DNA of 57,939 nt. Source: Actinomycetes bacterium (GTDB taxonomy: Bacteria; Actinomycetota; Acidimicrobiia; Acidimicrobiales; RAAP-2). Shown here piece after piece: positions 7,785-15,790 of the stretch. The stretch is from contig JAKBTL010000055.1 in assembly GCA_021844425.1 (NCBI GenBank), forward strand, positions 1 to 57,939, given 5' to 3'. Within the stretch, counting starts at the first letter, position 1; each line of letters begins with the position of its first letter. The notes under the pieces were generated by a model. That model was not told the origin of the DNA and searched no databases. It saw only the letters and a list, made by a program, of their open reading frames with translations. The position numbers were made by a program, and so were the translations under genes.

Positions 7785-8114
7785 ATGATCGTCCTGAGCA
7801 CGCTCAAGGGGGAGAGCTTCGCCCTCAACGAGGATCTCATCGAGAAGGTCGAGGTCGGTTCGGAGACCCGGATCATCTTGACGACCGGCACCCGGTACAT
7901 CGTCGCCGAGTCGGCTACAGAGATCGCACGGCGGGTTCGGCTCGAGCACGCAGAGACCCAGGTCCTCGCCAAGCAGATCGACTCGCGGGCCAGGCAGCTC
8001 TCCATCATGCGGCCCGGGGAGGAGAGCGGCGGAACGAGAGGCGACGTCCTGCGGTTCGACAGGAGAACGGGCCTGGCCGACGGTCCCGCGCCTGGCGACA
8101 CGGATCGCAGGTAG
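7785..8114 (+). CDS. flbD: FlbD-family flagellar protein
   Basis: A 109-residue protein whose first 70 residues match the small FlbD family: MIVLSTLKGESFALNEDLIE, then a run ending IILTTGTRYIVAES. The C-terminal 40 residues are an extension not typical of the family. The start is ATG 7785, chosen over an upstream in-frame ATG at 7731 because the latter lies inside the promoter and 7785 has a good ribosome site (aggaga). FlbD proteins regularly precede motAB in actinobacterial and firmicute flagellar loci; their molecular role is poorly known. It is the first gene of the operon with motA, motB and fliL, and its leader carries the predicted CsrA sites. Confidence 0.85.
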   Translation: MIVLSTLKGESFALNEDLIEKVEVGSETRIILTTGTRYIVAESATEIARRVRLEHAETQVLAKQIDSRARQLSIMRPGEESGGTRGDVLRFDRRTGLADGPAPGDTDRR

Positions 8115-8208
8115 TCGCCGTGCTGCCTCGCGTTCGCCAGGCGGACCCCGTGTCCCGCTGCACGCATCCCTTCCACCCCCGAGGCAAGCGGCGCACCCGG
8201 GAGAAGAG

Positions 8209-9000
8209 ATGAAGGACAAGCTCACCCCGCTCGCGATCGCCTTGGCGCTTGTCTGCATCTTTCTCGCGATGATCATGGACGGGGGCAGTCCTGCCGCCCT
8301 CTTCAAGCCCGCACCGCTCGTCTTGGTGTTCGGCGGCACCATCTGCGCCTCGGTGGCCGGCCTCTTGAAGCGGGACGTGAAGGGGCTCAAGGTGATCTTC
8401 AAGCAGGCGATGGGCCGTGACGTCGTGGATCTCGACTCATCGATCGACACGGTGGTGGAGCTCGCCCAAGTCGCCAAGTCCAAGGAAGGGCTGCTCGGGC
8501 TGGATAGCTACGTGAAGGACCTCGACGACAGCTTCTTGCAGCTCGGTGTACAGCTGATCGTCGACGGCGTCAGCACACTGGAGATACGTGACATCCTCGA
8601 GGGTGAGATCGCCGCGATGGAGGAACGCCATCGCAAGGGCATCAAGTTCTTCACCGACATGGGGGGATTCTCGCCCACCCTCGGGATTCTCGGAACCGTG
8701 ATCGGCCTCATCACCGTTCTCGGCCATCTCTCCAATCCCGGATCTCTGGGTGCTGGCATCGCCTCAGCATTCACCGCGACGCTGTGGGGTGTGCTCGCGG
8801 CCAACGTCTTCTGGCTCCCCATTGCCAACAAGCTCCAGCGCATCAGCGGAGTCGAGACTCAGGTGAAGACGATGCAGACCGAGGGCCTGCTCGCCATCCA
8901 GAACGGCAACACGAGCCGCATGGTGAGGGCGCGGATGGAGACTTTCCTTCCCGCTGGAGCCAGGGAGAGCACGGTAGTGAACGGGCAGGAGGCCGCGTGA
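8209..9000 (+). CDS. motA: Flagellar stator protein MotA
   Basis: A 263-residue inner membrane protein forming, with MotB, the ion channel that drives rotation. Four membrane segments are seen at about 7-25, 35-52, 150-172 and 184-206. The conserved prolines of the last two helices appear in FSPTLGILGTVIG and VFWLPIANKLQ, and a long cytoplasmic charged loop lies between helices 2 and 3. The start is ATG 8209 with gggagaag upstream. Its stop overlaps the motB start (GTGA), so the two are translationally coupled. Ion specificity (H+ or Na+) cannot be decided from the sequence alone. Confidence 0.95.
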   Translation: MKDKLTPLAIALALVCIFLAMIMDGGSPAALFKPAPLVLVFGGTICASVAGLLKRDVKGLKVIFKQAMGRDVVDLDSSIDTVVELAQVAKSKEGLLGLDSYVKDLDDSFLQLGVQLIVDGVSTLEIRDILEGEIAAMEERHRKGIKFFTDMGGFSPTLGILGTVIGLITVLGHLSNPGSLGAGIASAFTATLWGVLAANVFWLPIANKLQRISGVETQVKTMQTEGLLAIQNGNTSRMVRARMETFLPAGARESTVVNGQEAA

Positions 9001-9905
9001 CCGCGCCGACGCAGAGGCACCACTCCGTGCGTGGAGAGCGCAAGCCGCCAGACGTCGCGGCTTACGAAGCCAGCCGCCATCGGGCCCGGCGGCGACGGAG
9101 CGCGGGGGAAGGCGCGGGGGGACACGAAGCTGCGGGTATGGGCAGGTGGCTCCTCACCTACAGCGACATGATCACGCTTCTCCTTGCGCTGTTCATCATC
9201 CTCTTCGCGATCTCGACGATCAACGCGAAGAAGTTCCTGGCTTTCAAGATGGGTATCACCCAGTCGTTCAACAACGTCGCCCAGCAGACCAGCCATAACG
9301 GGCTTCTGCCGAAGCAGGACGCACTTTCGGCGCATCCGACGATTACAACGTCGATGAGCTCGATCTTGGCGAAGAACCCTACGACAACGACGAAGACGGC
9401 ACGCTCCGACCTCACAAAGATCCAAGTCGAGCTCTCCCAACACCTCGCAGCAGCTGGTCTTTCGTCGGTCACGAGCGTCTCGCGTACCGAGCAGGGGGTG
9501 GTCGTGGAGATCTTCGCCGACAAGGCGTACTTCGCGACCGACAGTGCGACATTGCAGCCAACCGGGGACAAGGTGATCGACACGATCGGGGCGGTGCTGA
9601 GCACCGTGCCGAACCACGTGGAGGTGCAGGGCTACACCGACGACGTGCCGATCACCGGGGGACCCTACGTGTCGAATTGGGAGCTCTCCGGGGCACGGGC
9701 GGCCGCCGCGGTGGTGCGCCTCGAGACAGTCGACAGGATCACACCGAACCGGCTCTCGGCGGTCGGGTTCGGCACAACTCACCCGGTCGCGTCGAACGCC
9801 ACTGTGGCAGGTCGAGCGCAGAACCGACGCATCGACATCGTCGTCCTCGCGACAACAGTCCCTGCCCCGGGCACGACATCGACGCAGAAGGTGATCGCTC
9901 CGTGA
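8997..9905 (+). CDS. motB: Flagellar stator protein MotB
   Basis: A 302-residue stator partner. A basic N-terminus of about 50 residues is followed by the single membrane helix with the ion-binding aspartate D57 (YSDMITLLLALFIILFA), a Thr/Ser-rich plug-linker, and a C-terminal OmpA-like peptidoglycan-binding domain (VVVEIFADKAYFATDSATL, VEVQGYTDDVPI, SGARAAAAV, GRAQNRRIDIVV). It starts at GTG 8997, overlapping the motA stop by four bases, and ends in a GTGA overlap with fliL. Length and domain order are normal for the family. Confidence 0.95.
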   Translation: MTAPTQRHHSVRGERKPPDVAAYEASRHRARRRRSAGEGAGGHEAAGMGRWLLTYSDMITLLLALFIILFAISTINAKKFLAFKMGITQSFNNVAQQTSHNGLLPKQDALSAHPTITTSMSSILAKNPTTTTKTARSDLTKIQVELSQHLAAAGLSSVTSVSRTEQGVVVEIFADKAYFATDSATLQPTGDKVIDTIGAVLSTVPNHVEVQGYTDDVPITGGPYVSNWELSGARAAAAVVRLETVDRITPNRLSAVGFGTTHPVASNATVAGRAQNRRIDIVVLATTVPAPGTTSTQKVIAP

Positions 9906-10423
9906 CCATGTCCGCAGCCAGGCCGAGCCTCCCCGCGCCTCCTGCCGGCCGCACCGGCCCGAGGGCCGCGGCGAGGACGGAGGGAAGCGCGTTCAAGAAG
10001 AGCAGGAAGAAGCTCGTCGTGATGCTCGTCGCGGCGGTGATCGTGCTCGGAGCGGGCTACGTGCTCAAGTCGAAGTTTCTCAAGCCCCACTACCAGCCCG
10101 GGGAGGCGGTCCCAGTCGGGCAGGTGCTCTCGCTCGGGACGTTCACCGTGAACACCGACAACGGGCAACTGGTCCAAGCCGGGATCGATCTCCAGTTGAC
10201 CAAGCCAGCGAACGAGAAGGCGGTGGAGCAGCACGAGCCGGAGCTCAAGAACGCGGCCATCGACGACCTGTCGAGCTGGAGCTCGGAACAGCTTCTGAGA
10301 GTAGTCACACGTGCGAAGCTCCAGCACCAGCTGCTCACCTCGTTCCAACACGTGCTCGGGACGGTCGACGGGGCGGCCCAGCAGGTGAGCGCGGTCTACT
10401 TCACCAGCTTCTTGCTGCAGTGA
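9902..10423 (+). CDS. fliL: Flagellar basal-body-associated protein FliL
   Basis: A 173-residue bitopic membrane protein that surrounds and stabilises stators. A proline/arginine-rich N-terminus precedes KKSRKKLVVMLVAAVIVLGA (one membrane helix at about 35-55). The extracellular domain has FTVNTDNGQLVQAGIDLQL and finishes VSAVYFTSFLLQ, the typical FliL C-terminus. The GTG at 9902 overlaps the motB stop; ATG 9908 is an alternative start. It is the last gene of the flbD-mot operon. Confidence 0.9.
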   Translation: MTMSAARPSLPAPPAGRTGPRAAARTEGSAFKKSRKKLVVMLVAAVIVLGAGYVLKSKFLKPHYQPGEAVPVGQVLSLGTFTVNTDNGQLVQAGIDLQLTKPANEKAVEQHEPELKNAAIDDLSSWSSEQLLRVVTRAKLQHQLLTSFQHVLGTVDGAAQQVSAVYFTSFLLQ

Positions 10424-10445
10424 TCGAGAAATCGGCTTGCACAAC

Positions 10446-10473
10446 TTCACTACCGGCCCCTCCGTGCCGATAA
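10446..10473 (+). promoter_or_regulatory. Sigma-28-like -10 box before flgN
   Basis: GCCGATAA (10466-10473) is the canonical sigma-28 -10 element. The region 12 bases upstream (ttcactac, 10446-10453) matches the -35 only weakly. The expected start of transcription, about 10480-10481, coincides with the GTG of flgN, so the message would be leaderless. Confidence 0.5.
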
Positions 10474-10480
10474 GAGCACC

Positions 10481-10984
10481 GTGGACCCCGTGGACACCAA
10501 GCTCCTCGAGCTCTTGGCAATGCGCATCGAGAGCCAGCTCGACGCTCTGCGGCACGCCTGCTTCAGGTTCGAGGTGCTGAAAGCAGTTGTCGCCGCCGGC
10601 AAGCAGGAGTGGCTCCCGGAGTCCAACGCCGATCTCGCGCAGGCGTTGAGGGCTCTCCGGCAGAGCGATCGGGAATTCCGCACGGTGCTCGCCGATTCTG
10701 CTCGGAGCCTCGGACTCTCGCCGGAGGCGACGTTGCGGGAGGTCGCTGTGGCTGCTCCGGAGCCGTGGGACTTCGTCTTCGCCAAGCACCGCGAGGCCGT
10801 CGAGCAGCGGGCCAGGCAGGCTGACGAGCTCGGCCGGGCCTGCAACCAGATCCTGCGCAAGCTGCTCTCGACCCTCAACGCCGCACTCACGATGATCGGC
10901 GGCGAGGCCCCGCTCGGTTACGACGAGACCGGGGGACAAGGGTCGGTCACCGGCAGTATCGGGCTCGTCAACACGAGGATCTGA
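10481..10984 (+). CDS. flgN: FlgN-family export chaperone
   Basis: A 167-residue, largely helical cytoplasmic protein placed immediately before flgK and flgL. It has the FlgN pattern of a long helical core (KLLELLAMRIESQLDALRHA, VLKAVVAAGKQEWL) and a C-terminus ending in GLVNTRI. FlgN holds the hook-filament junction proteins FlgK and FlgL and delivers them to the export gate. It starts at GTG 10481, or GTG 10490 nine bases on; no ribosome site is visible, consistent with a leaderless message. It stops two bases before the flgK start. Confidence 0.8.
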   Translation: MDPVDTKLLELLAMRIESQLDALRHACFRFEVLKAVVAAGKQEWLPESNADLAQALRALRQSDREFRTVLADSARSLGLSPEATLREVAVAAPEPWDFVFAKHREAVEQRARQADELGRACNQILRKLLSTLNAALTMIGGEAPLGYDETGGQGSVTGSIGLVNTRI

Positions 10985-10986
10985 CC

Positions 10987-12369
10987 ATGACACAGGGGCT
11001 CACCGTCGCCGCGTCGTCGATCGCCGCGGAGACGACCGCCATCGACACGATCGCGCAGAACATCGCCAACGCTCAGACCCCCGGCTACGTCGCGGAGACG
11101 CCGGTCCTGAGCGCCGTGCCGGGCCCAGGCGGCACCGGGGCAGGCGACGGGGTCGAGGTCAGCACCATCGCCCAGGCGACGAACGCCATCCTGTCCACGA
11201 ACACATGGCAGGCTCAGGGTGCGCTCTCCAGCGTGAGTGCCCTCCAGCAGACGCTCAGGTCCGCCGAGACGCTCTTCCCGATCAGTGCCCAGTCCCAAGG
11301 CACATCGACCACAGCGGGCAGCAGCATCCCCGGGGAGCTGTCCGCGTTCTGGAACAGCTGGGACTCGATCGCGCAGAGCCCCTCTCAGAGCGCGCCGCGG
11401 ATCCAGGCCATCGACAACGCCCAGAGCCTCGTGGTGAGCCTGCGGCAGGCCGCCTCACAGCTCATGGAGATCACGTCCAACGTCAACGCCCAGCTCTCGG
11501 ACCAGATCGCCCAAGTGAACACGCTCCTGGGCAAGGTGGCATCGTTGAACCAGGCGATCACCCAGAGCTCGAGCAGCGCGAACGTCAACGAGCTCGAAGA
11601 CCAGCTTCGACAGGTCGTCGGGACACTCGCACAGTTCTCGGGCGCGAGCGCCCGTCTCCAGGCCGACGGGACGGCTACCGTCTCGATCGGCGGGATCACG
11701 GTCGTCCAAGAGGCGACTGCCACCTCCCTGGAGCTTGCCAAGCAGGGCACACCGCCGAGCACCGTGGTCGTGCTCGCCACATCGCCGACGGTCGAGGTGC
11801 CGCCGGCGAACGGCTCCATCGCGGGACTGCTCTCCGCGGTCAATCGCTACCTCCCCGCGTACCGCGCGGAGCTCGACGCGGTTGCCACAACGCTGAAGAA
11901 CCAAGTCGACGCCCAGCTCGCCAAGGGCTACACCGCGACAGGAGCCTCCGGATCGACATACCCCCTCTTCGTGGGGACAGGGGCGTCGGGCCTGACGGTC
12001 TCCGCCCAGATCGTCGCCGACCCCTCGCTCCTGGCCGCGTCAGGAACGCCGACACCCTCGGCAGCGGTCAACGACGGGGCCAATGCCCAGGCGATGGCCG
12101 AGCTGGCGACATCGCCGACAGGACCGGGTACAGCCTACCGTACCCTCGTCCAGAACCTCGGGACCGACACCCAGAGCGCGAACAACCAGCTCGTTGCCGC
12201 CACAGCAGTCGCCACCCAGGCCAAGAGCGCCCTCCAAGCAGTGAGCGGGGTCGACATCACAGAGCAGATGACCCAGCTCCTCACCGACCAGCAGAACTTC
12301 GAGGCGTCGGCGAAACTGGTCAGCATCGTCAGCACGACGGTCCAGTCGCTCGAGCAGGCGATCGCATGA
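10987..12369 (+). CDS. flgK: Flagellar hook-associated protein 1, FlgK
   Basis: A 460-residue secreted junction protein. The N-terminal rod signature is AIDTIAQNIANAQTPGYVAE and the C-terminal coiled coil is EQMTQLLTDQQNFEASAKLV, ending VQSLEQAIA. Both ends match FlgK; the middle is Ser/Thr/Ala-rich. It is shorter than enteric FlgK (about 547). At least 17 threonines are encoded by ACA, unlike the neighbouring chaperone gene, which has none. Its stop overlaps the flgL start (ATGA). It is exported through the flagellar type III system without a cleaved signal peptide. Confidence 0.93.
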   Translation: MTQGLTVAASSIAAETTAIDTIAQNIANAQTPGYVAETPVLSAVPGPGGTGAGDGVEVSTIAQATNAILSTNTWQAQGALSSVSALQQTLRSAETLFPISAQSQGTSTTAGSSIPGELSAFWNSWDSIAQSPSQSAPRIQAIDNAQSLVVSLRQAASQLMEITSNVNAQLSDQIAQVNTLLGKVASLNQAITQSSSSANVNELEDQLRQVVGTLAQFSGASARLQADGTATVSIGGITVVQEATATSLELAKQGTPPSTVVVLATSPTVEVPPANGSIAGLLSAVNRYLPAYRAELDAVATTLKNQVDAQLAKGYTATGASGSTYPLFVGTGASGLTVSAQIVADPSLLAASGTPTPSAAVNDGANAQAMAELATSPTGPGTAYRTLVQNLGTDTQSANNQLVAATAVATQAKSALQAVSGVDITEQMTQLLTDQQNFEASAKLVSIVSTTVQSLEQAIA

Positions 12370-13292
12370 GCACCGGCGCGGCGCCCATCATCGTGACGCC
12401 GAGCGTGCTCGCCGGATCCCTCGAGCGCGCCCTGCGCGCCGACCAGGCGCAGATTGCGATCTCCGAGACACAGATCGCGACCGGGCAAGCGGTGAGCCTG
12501 CCGTCGGACAACCCCGCGCAGGCCGCCAACGTCTTGCAGCTCGGGGCAGCGGTGTCCCGAGCCAAGCAGTACGCCGTCAACGCCCAGGACGGGGCGAGCC
12601 GGCTCTCGCTGGCGAACGCGACGGTGAGCTCGGTCTTGCGCGTCCTCCAACAGGTCGTGAGCACACTCGAAGGGCTCACCGGTGACCAGACGACCGGCAG
12701 CCAAGCGACGGTGGCGGGCGTCTCGACCGCGGTCGCAAGCGCCAGGACCCAGCTGATCGACCTCGCCAACACCCTCTATGCCGGTCAGGCGATCTTCTCG
12801 GGAACCGGCACACCCAGGCACGCGTACAGCCCGACAGGGACCTACGTCGGCGCCGGCACAGCGCCGACGCGGACGGTTGCCCCGGCGACCCGAGTCGCCG
12901 TCTCGGTCACGGGCCCCGCCGTCTTCGGCCCGACAGGACCGACAGGTCTCCTCGGCAAGACAGGGATCCTCGCGACGATCGCCGCCGACTTGGCAAAGGG
13001 GACATCCGCCTCGGTCTCGAAGGCTGCGACCACAGGGCTCAGCTCGCTGCAGACCGCGATGGGCAAGGTGGAAGCCCAGGCGGGGCAGCTCGGGGCCGAC
13101 CAGCAAGCGATCCAGGGCTTCGCCGAGCAGGCGTCCGCTGCGGTCACATCGTTCGAGCAGGAGCTCTCGGCGGCCCAGAACGTGACAATGGCCCAAGCGA
13201 TCACGAATTTGCAGGCGCAGCAGACTGCCTACAAAGCCGCGCTGTACGTCACCTCGCAGCTGAACGCAGAGTCGCTGATCACCTACTTGTAG
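12366..13292 (+). CDS. flgL: Flagellar hook-associated protein 3, FlgL
   Basis: A 308-residue flagellin-like junction protein. The N-terminus carries LRADQAQIAISETQIATGQA and the DNPAQAANVLQLGAAVSRAK core, the counterpart of the flagellin D0/D1 start, and the C-terminus has NVTMAQAITNLQAQQTAYKA and LNAESLITYL. A short Thr/Pro/Gly-rich variable middle includes a VFGPTGPTGLLGKTG run. The ATG at 12366 overlaps the flgK stop. Twelve of roughly 36 threonine codons are ACA by my count. It is followed nine bases later by fliW. Confidence 0.93.
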   Translation: MSTGAAPIIVTPSVLAGSLERALRADQAQIAISETQIATGQAVSLPSDNPAQAANVLQLGAAVSRAKQYAVNAQDGASRLSLANATVSSVLRVLQQVVSTLEGLTGDQTTGSQATVAGVSTAVASARTQLIDLANTLYAGQAIFSGTGTPRHAYSPTGTYVGAGTAPTRTVAPATRVAVSVTGPAVFGPTGPTGLLGKTGILATIAADLAKGTSASVSKAATTGLSSLQTAMGKVEAQAGQLGADQQAIQGFAEQASAAVTSFEQELSAAQNVTMAQAITNLQAQQTAYKAALYVTSQLNAESLITYL

Positions 13293-13301
13293 GAGAAGAA
13301 G

Positions 13302-13850
13302 ATGGCCGTCGAGACCTATCCGAAGAACCCGCCCTTCCTCGAGAGCCCCGACGCAACGCCGACCGAACCGGTGCTCTCCTTCGTGCGCCCGATCATCGCG
13401 TTCGAACGCTCCCGTCGCTACGCCGTGAGGCCGCTCAGCCTGCACTACGAGCCCTTCGCGTCCCTGGTGTCGCTCGACGTGCCGGGGCTCAATTTCGTCG
13501 TCGTGTCCCCAGGGCTCATCTTCGCCGACTACGTCTACGCCGTGCCCGAGCGTGACGTGGTCGAGCTCCGCCTCGGAGAGGTGGCGGATCCCTCAGAGAT
13601 CCAGACCCTCGCGATCGTGCGAAGGCGTGACGTGCCGTCTCCGGTCGTGAACCTGCGTGCACCGATCGTCATCAACCGCAAGCTCGGCCTCGCGTCCCAG
13701 GTGGTGCTCGAGGACGACTGCGGGTTCGGCTTCATGGTGCCGGTGGACGCGGGGAGCGCTCGCTGGACAGCAGGGCACCCAGCCGAGAACCCAGCCGAGC
13801 GCGTAGCCGGGCATCCCGGCGGGAAGGAGCCCTCTTCGTGCTCGTCCTGA
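13302..13850 (+). CDS. fliW: FliW flagellar assembly factor (CsrA antagonist)
   Basis: A 182-residue cytoplasmic protein. FliW signatures include LSFVRPIIAFERSRRY, SLHYEPFASLVSLDVPGLNF, IFADYVYAVPERDV, LAIVRRRDV and VNLRAPIVINRKLGLASQVV. In Bacillus and Campylobacter, FliW binds flagellin, and when flagellin is secreted it is freed to bind CsrA and release flagellin mRNA. Here the gene overlaps the csrA-like gene by 13 bases. The last 30 residues (Ala/Glu/Pro-rich, ending SSCSS) extend beyond the usual length of about 150. The start is ATG 13302 with ribosome site aggagaag. Confidence 0.92.
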   Translation: MAVETYPKNPPFLESPDATPTEPVLSFVRPIIAFERSRRYAVRPLSLHYEPFASLVSLDVPGLNFVVVSPGLIFADYVYAVPERDVVELRLGEVADPSEIQTLAIVRRRDVPSPVVNLRAPIVINRKLGLASQVVLEDDCGFGFMVPVDAGSARWTAGHPAENPAERVAGHPGGKEPSSCSS

Positions 13851-14434
13851 ACCGCCGCCCTGGGGAGTCGATCTACGTCGAGGGCGACATCGACATCGCC
13901 GTCCTCCGAGCGACCCACCAGACGGTGTGGCTGAGGATCGGCGGGGAGAGGATCACCCCCTCAGTCCTCCTCGGCGCGACGGCGCTGTCCGTCGAGGAGC
14001 TGCGCCTCGAGGTCGGTGCTCCGCTCAGGGCGTGGGTGGACGACCACGAGGTGCGCATCGAGGTCGCCAGCCGCGGCCACCTCTCGGTGGAGAAGCACGC
14101 GACGTTCTCCTTCCACTGTCGCCCTGGGCAAGTGGCCAAGGTAGGCGAAGACCTCGAGCTGGGCGTAGGGCCGACCGAGCGCGGCCACCCGTGCCTGACC
14201 CTCGGTGGGGAGGCGGTCGGCGCGCAGCTGCGCCTCGCCCTGATCCGCCTGGCCAGAAGCTGCGTACGTCTCGGCATCGACGCCCCCGGGCTGCGGGTGT
14301 ACCGCAAGGAGCTCTGGGAGGCGCTCGTCGCCGCCAACACTGCGGCGGCCGGCACAGGCGGGGACCTCTCCGACGCCCAGTCCCGGCTCACTCGTCCTCG
14401 TGGCGACGACGCGCCTCTTCGAGCTGCTTTCTGA
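13838..14434 (+). CDS. csrA: CsrA-family RNA-binding protein with duplicated CsrA-like modules
   Basis: A 198-residue protein, about three times normal CsrA length. Residues 1-36 match strands 1-4 (MLVLNRRPGESIYVEGDID, QTVWLRIGG) with RNA-contacting L4 and R6. Residues 142-167 match strands 4-5 plus helix (VRLGIDAP, VYRKELWEALVAAN), with R156 equal to R44 and N167 equal to the FliW-sensing N55 of B. subtilis CsrA. Between them are a second strand-5-like segment (71-87, VRIEVASRGHLSVEK, with K in place of R44) and a second strand-1-like segment (91-110, HCRPGQVAKVGEDLEL). It could be a single-chain version of the interwoven CsrA dimer with one good and one degenerate RNA surface. The GTG start overlaps fliW. 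The tail runs antisense to the gene ending at 14388. Confidence 0.85.
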   Translation: MLVLNRRPGESIYVEGDIDIAVLRATHQTVWLRIGGERITPSVLLGATALSVEELRLEVGAPLRAWVDDHEVRIEVASRGHLSVEKHATFSFHCRPGQVAKVGEDLELGVGPTERGHPCLTLGGEAVGAQLRLALIRLARSCVRLGIDAPGLRVYRKELWEALVAANTAAAGTGGDLSDAQSRLTRPRGDDAPLRAAF

Positions 14435-14636
14435 TCGCGGCGTTGCGCGCCTGGCGAGCGTAGGAGTCGTAGACCCGCTCGATCATCGCCCCGAGGGCCC
14501 AGCACAAGGCGAGTGCGATGGCGAAACGCACCAAGATGGCCGGGGGGCTTATCGCTCCGCTCACGAAGGACGGCAGCATCGGGAGGGAGACCGCGATCGC
14601 CGCTGCCAGCACCAGCTCGGGCCGCCGGACGCCCAT
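14388..14636 (-). CDS. Small membrane protein at the end of the flhA operon
   Basis: An 82-residue protein with two hydrophobic segments (about 8-27, LVLAAAIAVSLPMLPSFVSG, and 32-50, AILVRFAIALALCWALGAM) and a charged helical tail (RQARNAAIRKQLEEARRR). I do not recognise a named family. Its ATG overlaps the stop of the flhF-like gene (ATGA), so it is translationally coupled to it. Its last 47 bases are antisense to the end of csrA. A role in the flagellar base or in membrane placement of the flhF-like protein is possible but only by context. Confidence 0.7.
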   Translation of the reverse strand: MGVRRPELVLAAAIAVSLPMLPSFVSGAISPPAILVRFAIALALCWALGAMIERVYDSYARQARNAAIRKQLEEARRRHEDE

Positions 14637-15790
14637 CAGGAGCTCGCCGCGCACACCCCTGCCCAGCACGACGGCGTCGCCGCTTCGCCATCGAGGCTGA
14701 GCACGGGAACCCCGACCGACAGCACCGCTCCGGGCGTGCAAGTCCGCCGGACGTCGACGAGCGCGAGCGCGTCGGCGCCTCCGATCGCCCGCACCCATCT
14801 CGCGACGTCCTCCGGCTTCGTGGTCGCAGACACGACCGCGACGACCGACGAGGGACGCATGGCCCGCAGGACCTCGCGGGCCCAGCGCTGGTCCTCGCCG
14901 AGTGCCGGGGCGTAGACCGCGGCGACGCCGACCTTGTCCCTGCGCCATCCGGGTGCGAAGGACGCCACCTCTGCCGGACTGCGCGCGAGCAAGCCCGGGG
15001 CAACAGTCCGGTCGGGCATCCGCTCGCAGACGAGCGCGATGTCCTCGGCGTCGCACCCGAGTGTCCTGGCGATCGCCTGCGCGCTCGGGCGCACCGAGCC
15101 GGCCGCCTCGAGAAGCCCGAAGAGCGTGCCGTCGTTGCGCAAGGAAGACCCGATCACGGCCACGAGCCCGCCACACGTCCGGGGGAGCGGCGGGGGGGCA
15201 GGGAGGTGACAGAACACGCTCTGGAGCTGAGGGGGCTCACCCTTGGGGACCTCCGAGGGGATCAGGGCGTCGGGAACGCCGCTCGAGCGCGCCGTGTCGC
15301 AGGCGATCGTCCAGCGGACAGTGGGGTCGCGCCCTGCCAGCGGCGCTCGCCGGGAGGAGGCGCCTGTCGCAGCCGGAGCAGGGACCCGTGCGCGCGACGG
15401 GCCTGGTCGGTACTCCCCGGGCACCTCGCCCAAGGAGCTGACCACCTTGCCGAGGACCTGGCTGAAGGACTTGTCCTCTGAGCCGGCAGGCTGGCCGAGA
15501 CGCGTGCTCCCGAGCAAGGGGTCGTCTCGGGTCTCCTCCAAGAACGCGTCCACCGGCTTTGACGACCCCGACTCGGAGGGGGGCCGAACGGACTCGTCGA
15601 CCGTGACCACAAGGGCTTCGTGCTGGAAGAAGCCGAGGATCCCGCCGACGAGCTCAGGCTCTGCCGAGACGATCTGCCAAGGGTCGTAGCTGCGCATCAC
15701 CTCGCGCATCGCCCGCTCGCGGTCACGGCCCCTGCAGACCACTTGGCGGAGCTTCGCCTTCGTCTCGTCACGCTGCAACGACTGCAGCAC
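14636..15790 (-). CDS. FlhF-like protein with degenerate GTPase domain
   Basis: A 384-residue protein downstream of and overlapping flhA by 23 bases, where FlhF is expected. The N-terminus resembles the FlhF N-domain (REVMRSYDPWQIVSAEPELV, then GGILGFFQHEALVVTVDES), followed by a proline-rich linker and a C-terminal NTPase-like half. That half has GGLVAVIGSSLRNDGTL where a P-loop GxxxxGKT should be, so the lysine is missing. A late segment (WVRAIGGADALALVDVRRT, GVPVLSLDGEAATPSCW) resembles the end of the FlhF fold. FlhF sets flagellar place and number; this version probably cannot hydrolyse GTP. The start is GTG 15790. Relationship to FlhF is inferred from position and weak motifs. Confidence 0.6.
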   Translation of the reverse strand: MLQSLQRDETKAKLRQVVCRGRDRERAMREVMRSYDPWQIVSAEPELVGGILGFFQHEALVVTVDESVRPPSESGSSKPVDAFLEETRDDPLLGSTRLGQPAGSEDKSFSQVLGKVVSSLGEVPGEYRPGPSRARVPAPAATGASSRRAPLAGRDPTVRWTIACDTARSSGVPDALIPSEVPKGEPPQLQSVFCHLPAPPPLPRTCGGLVAVIGSSLRNDGTLFGLLEAAGSVRPSAQAIARTLGCDAEDIALVCERMPDRTVAPGLLARSPAEVASFAPGWRRDKVGVAAVYAPALGEDQRWAREVLRAMRPSSVVAVVSATTKPEDVARWVRAIGGADALALVDVRRTCTPGAVLSVGVPVLSLDGEAATPSCWAGVCAASS

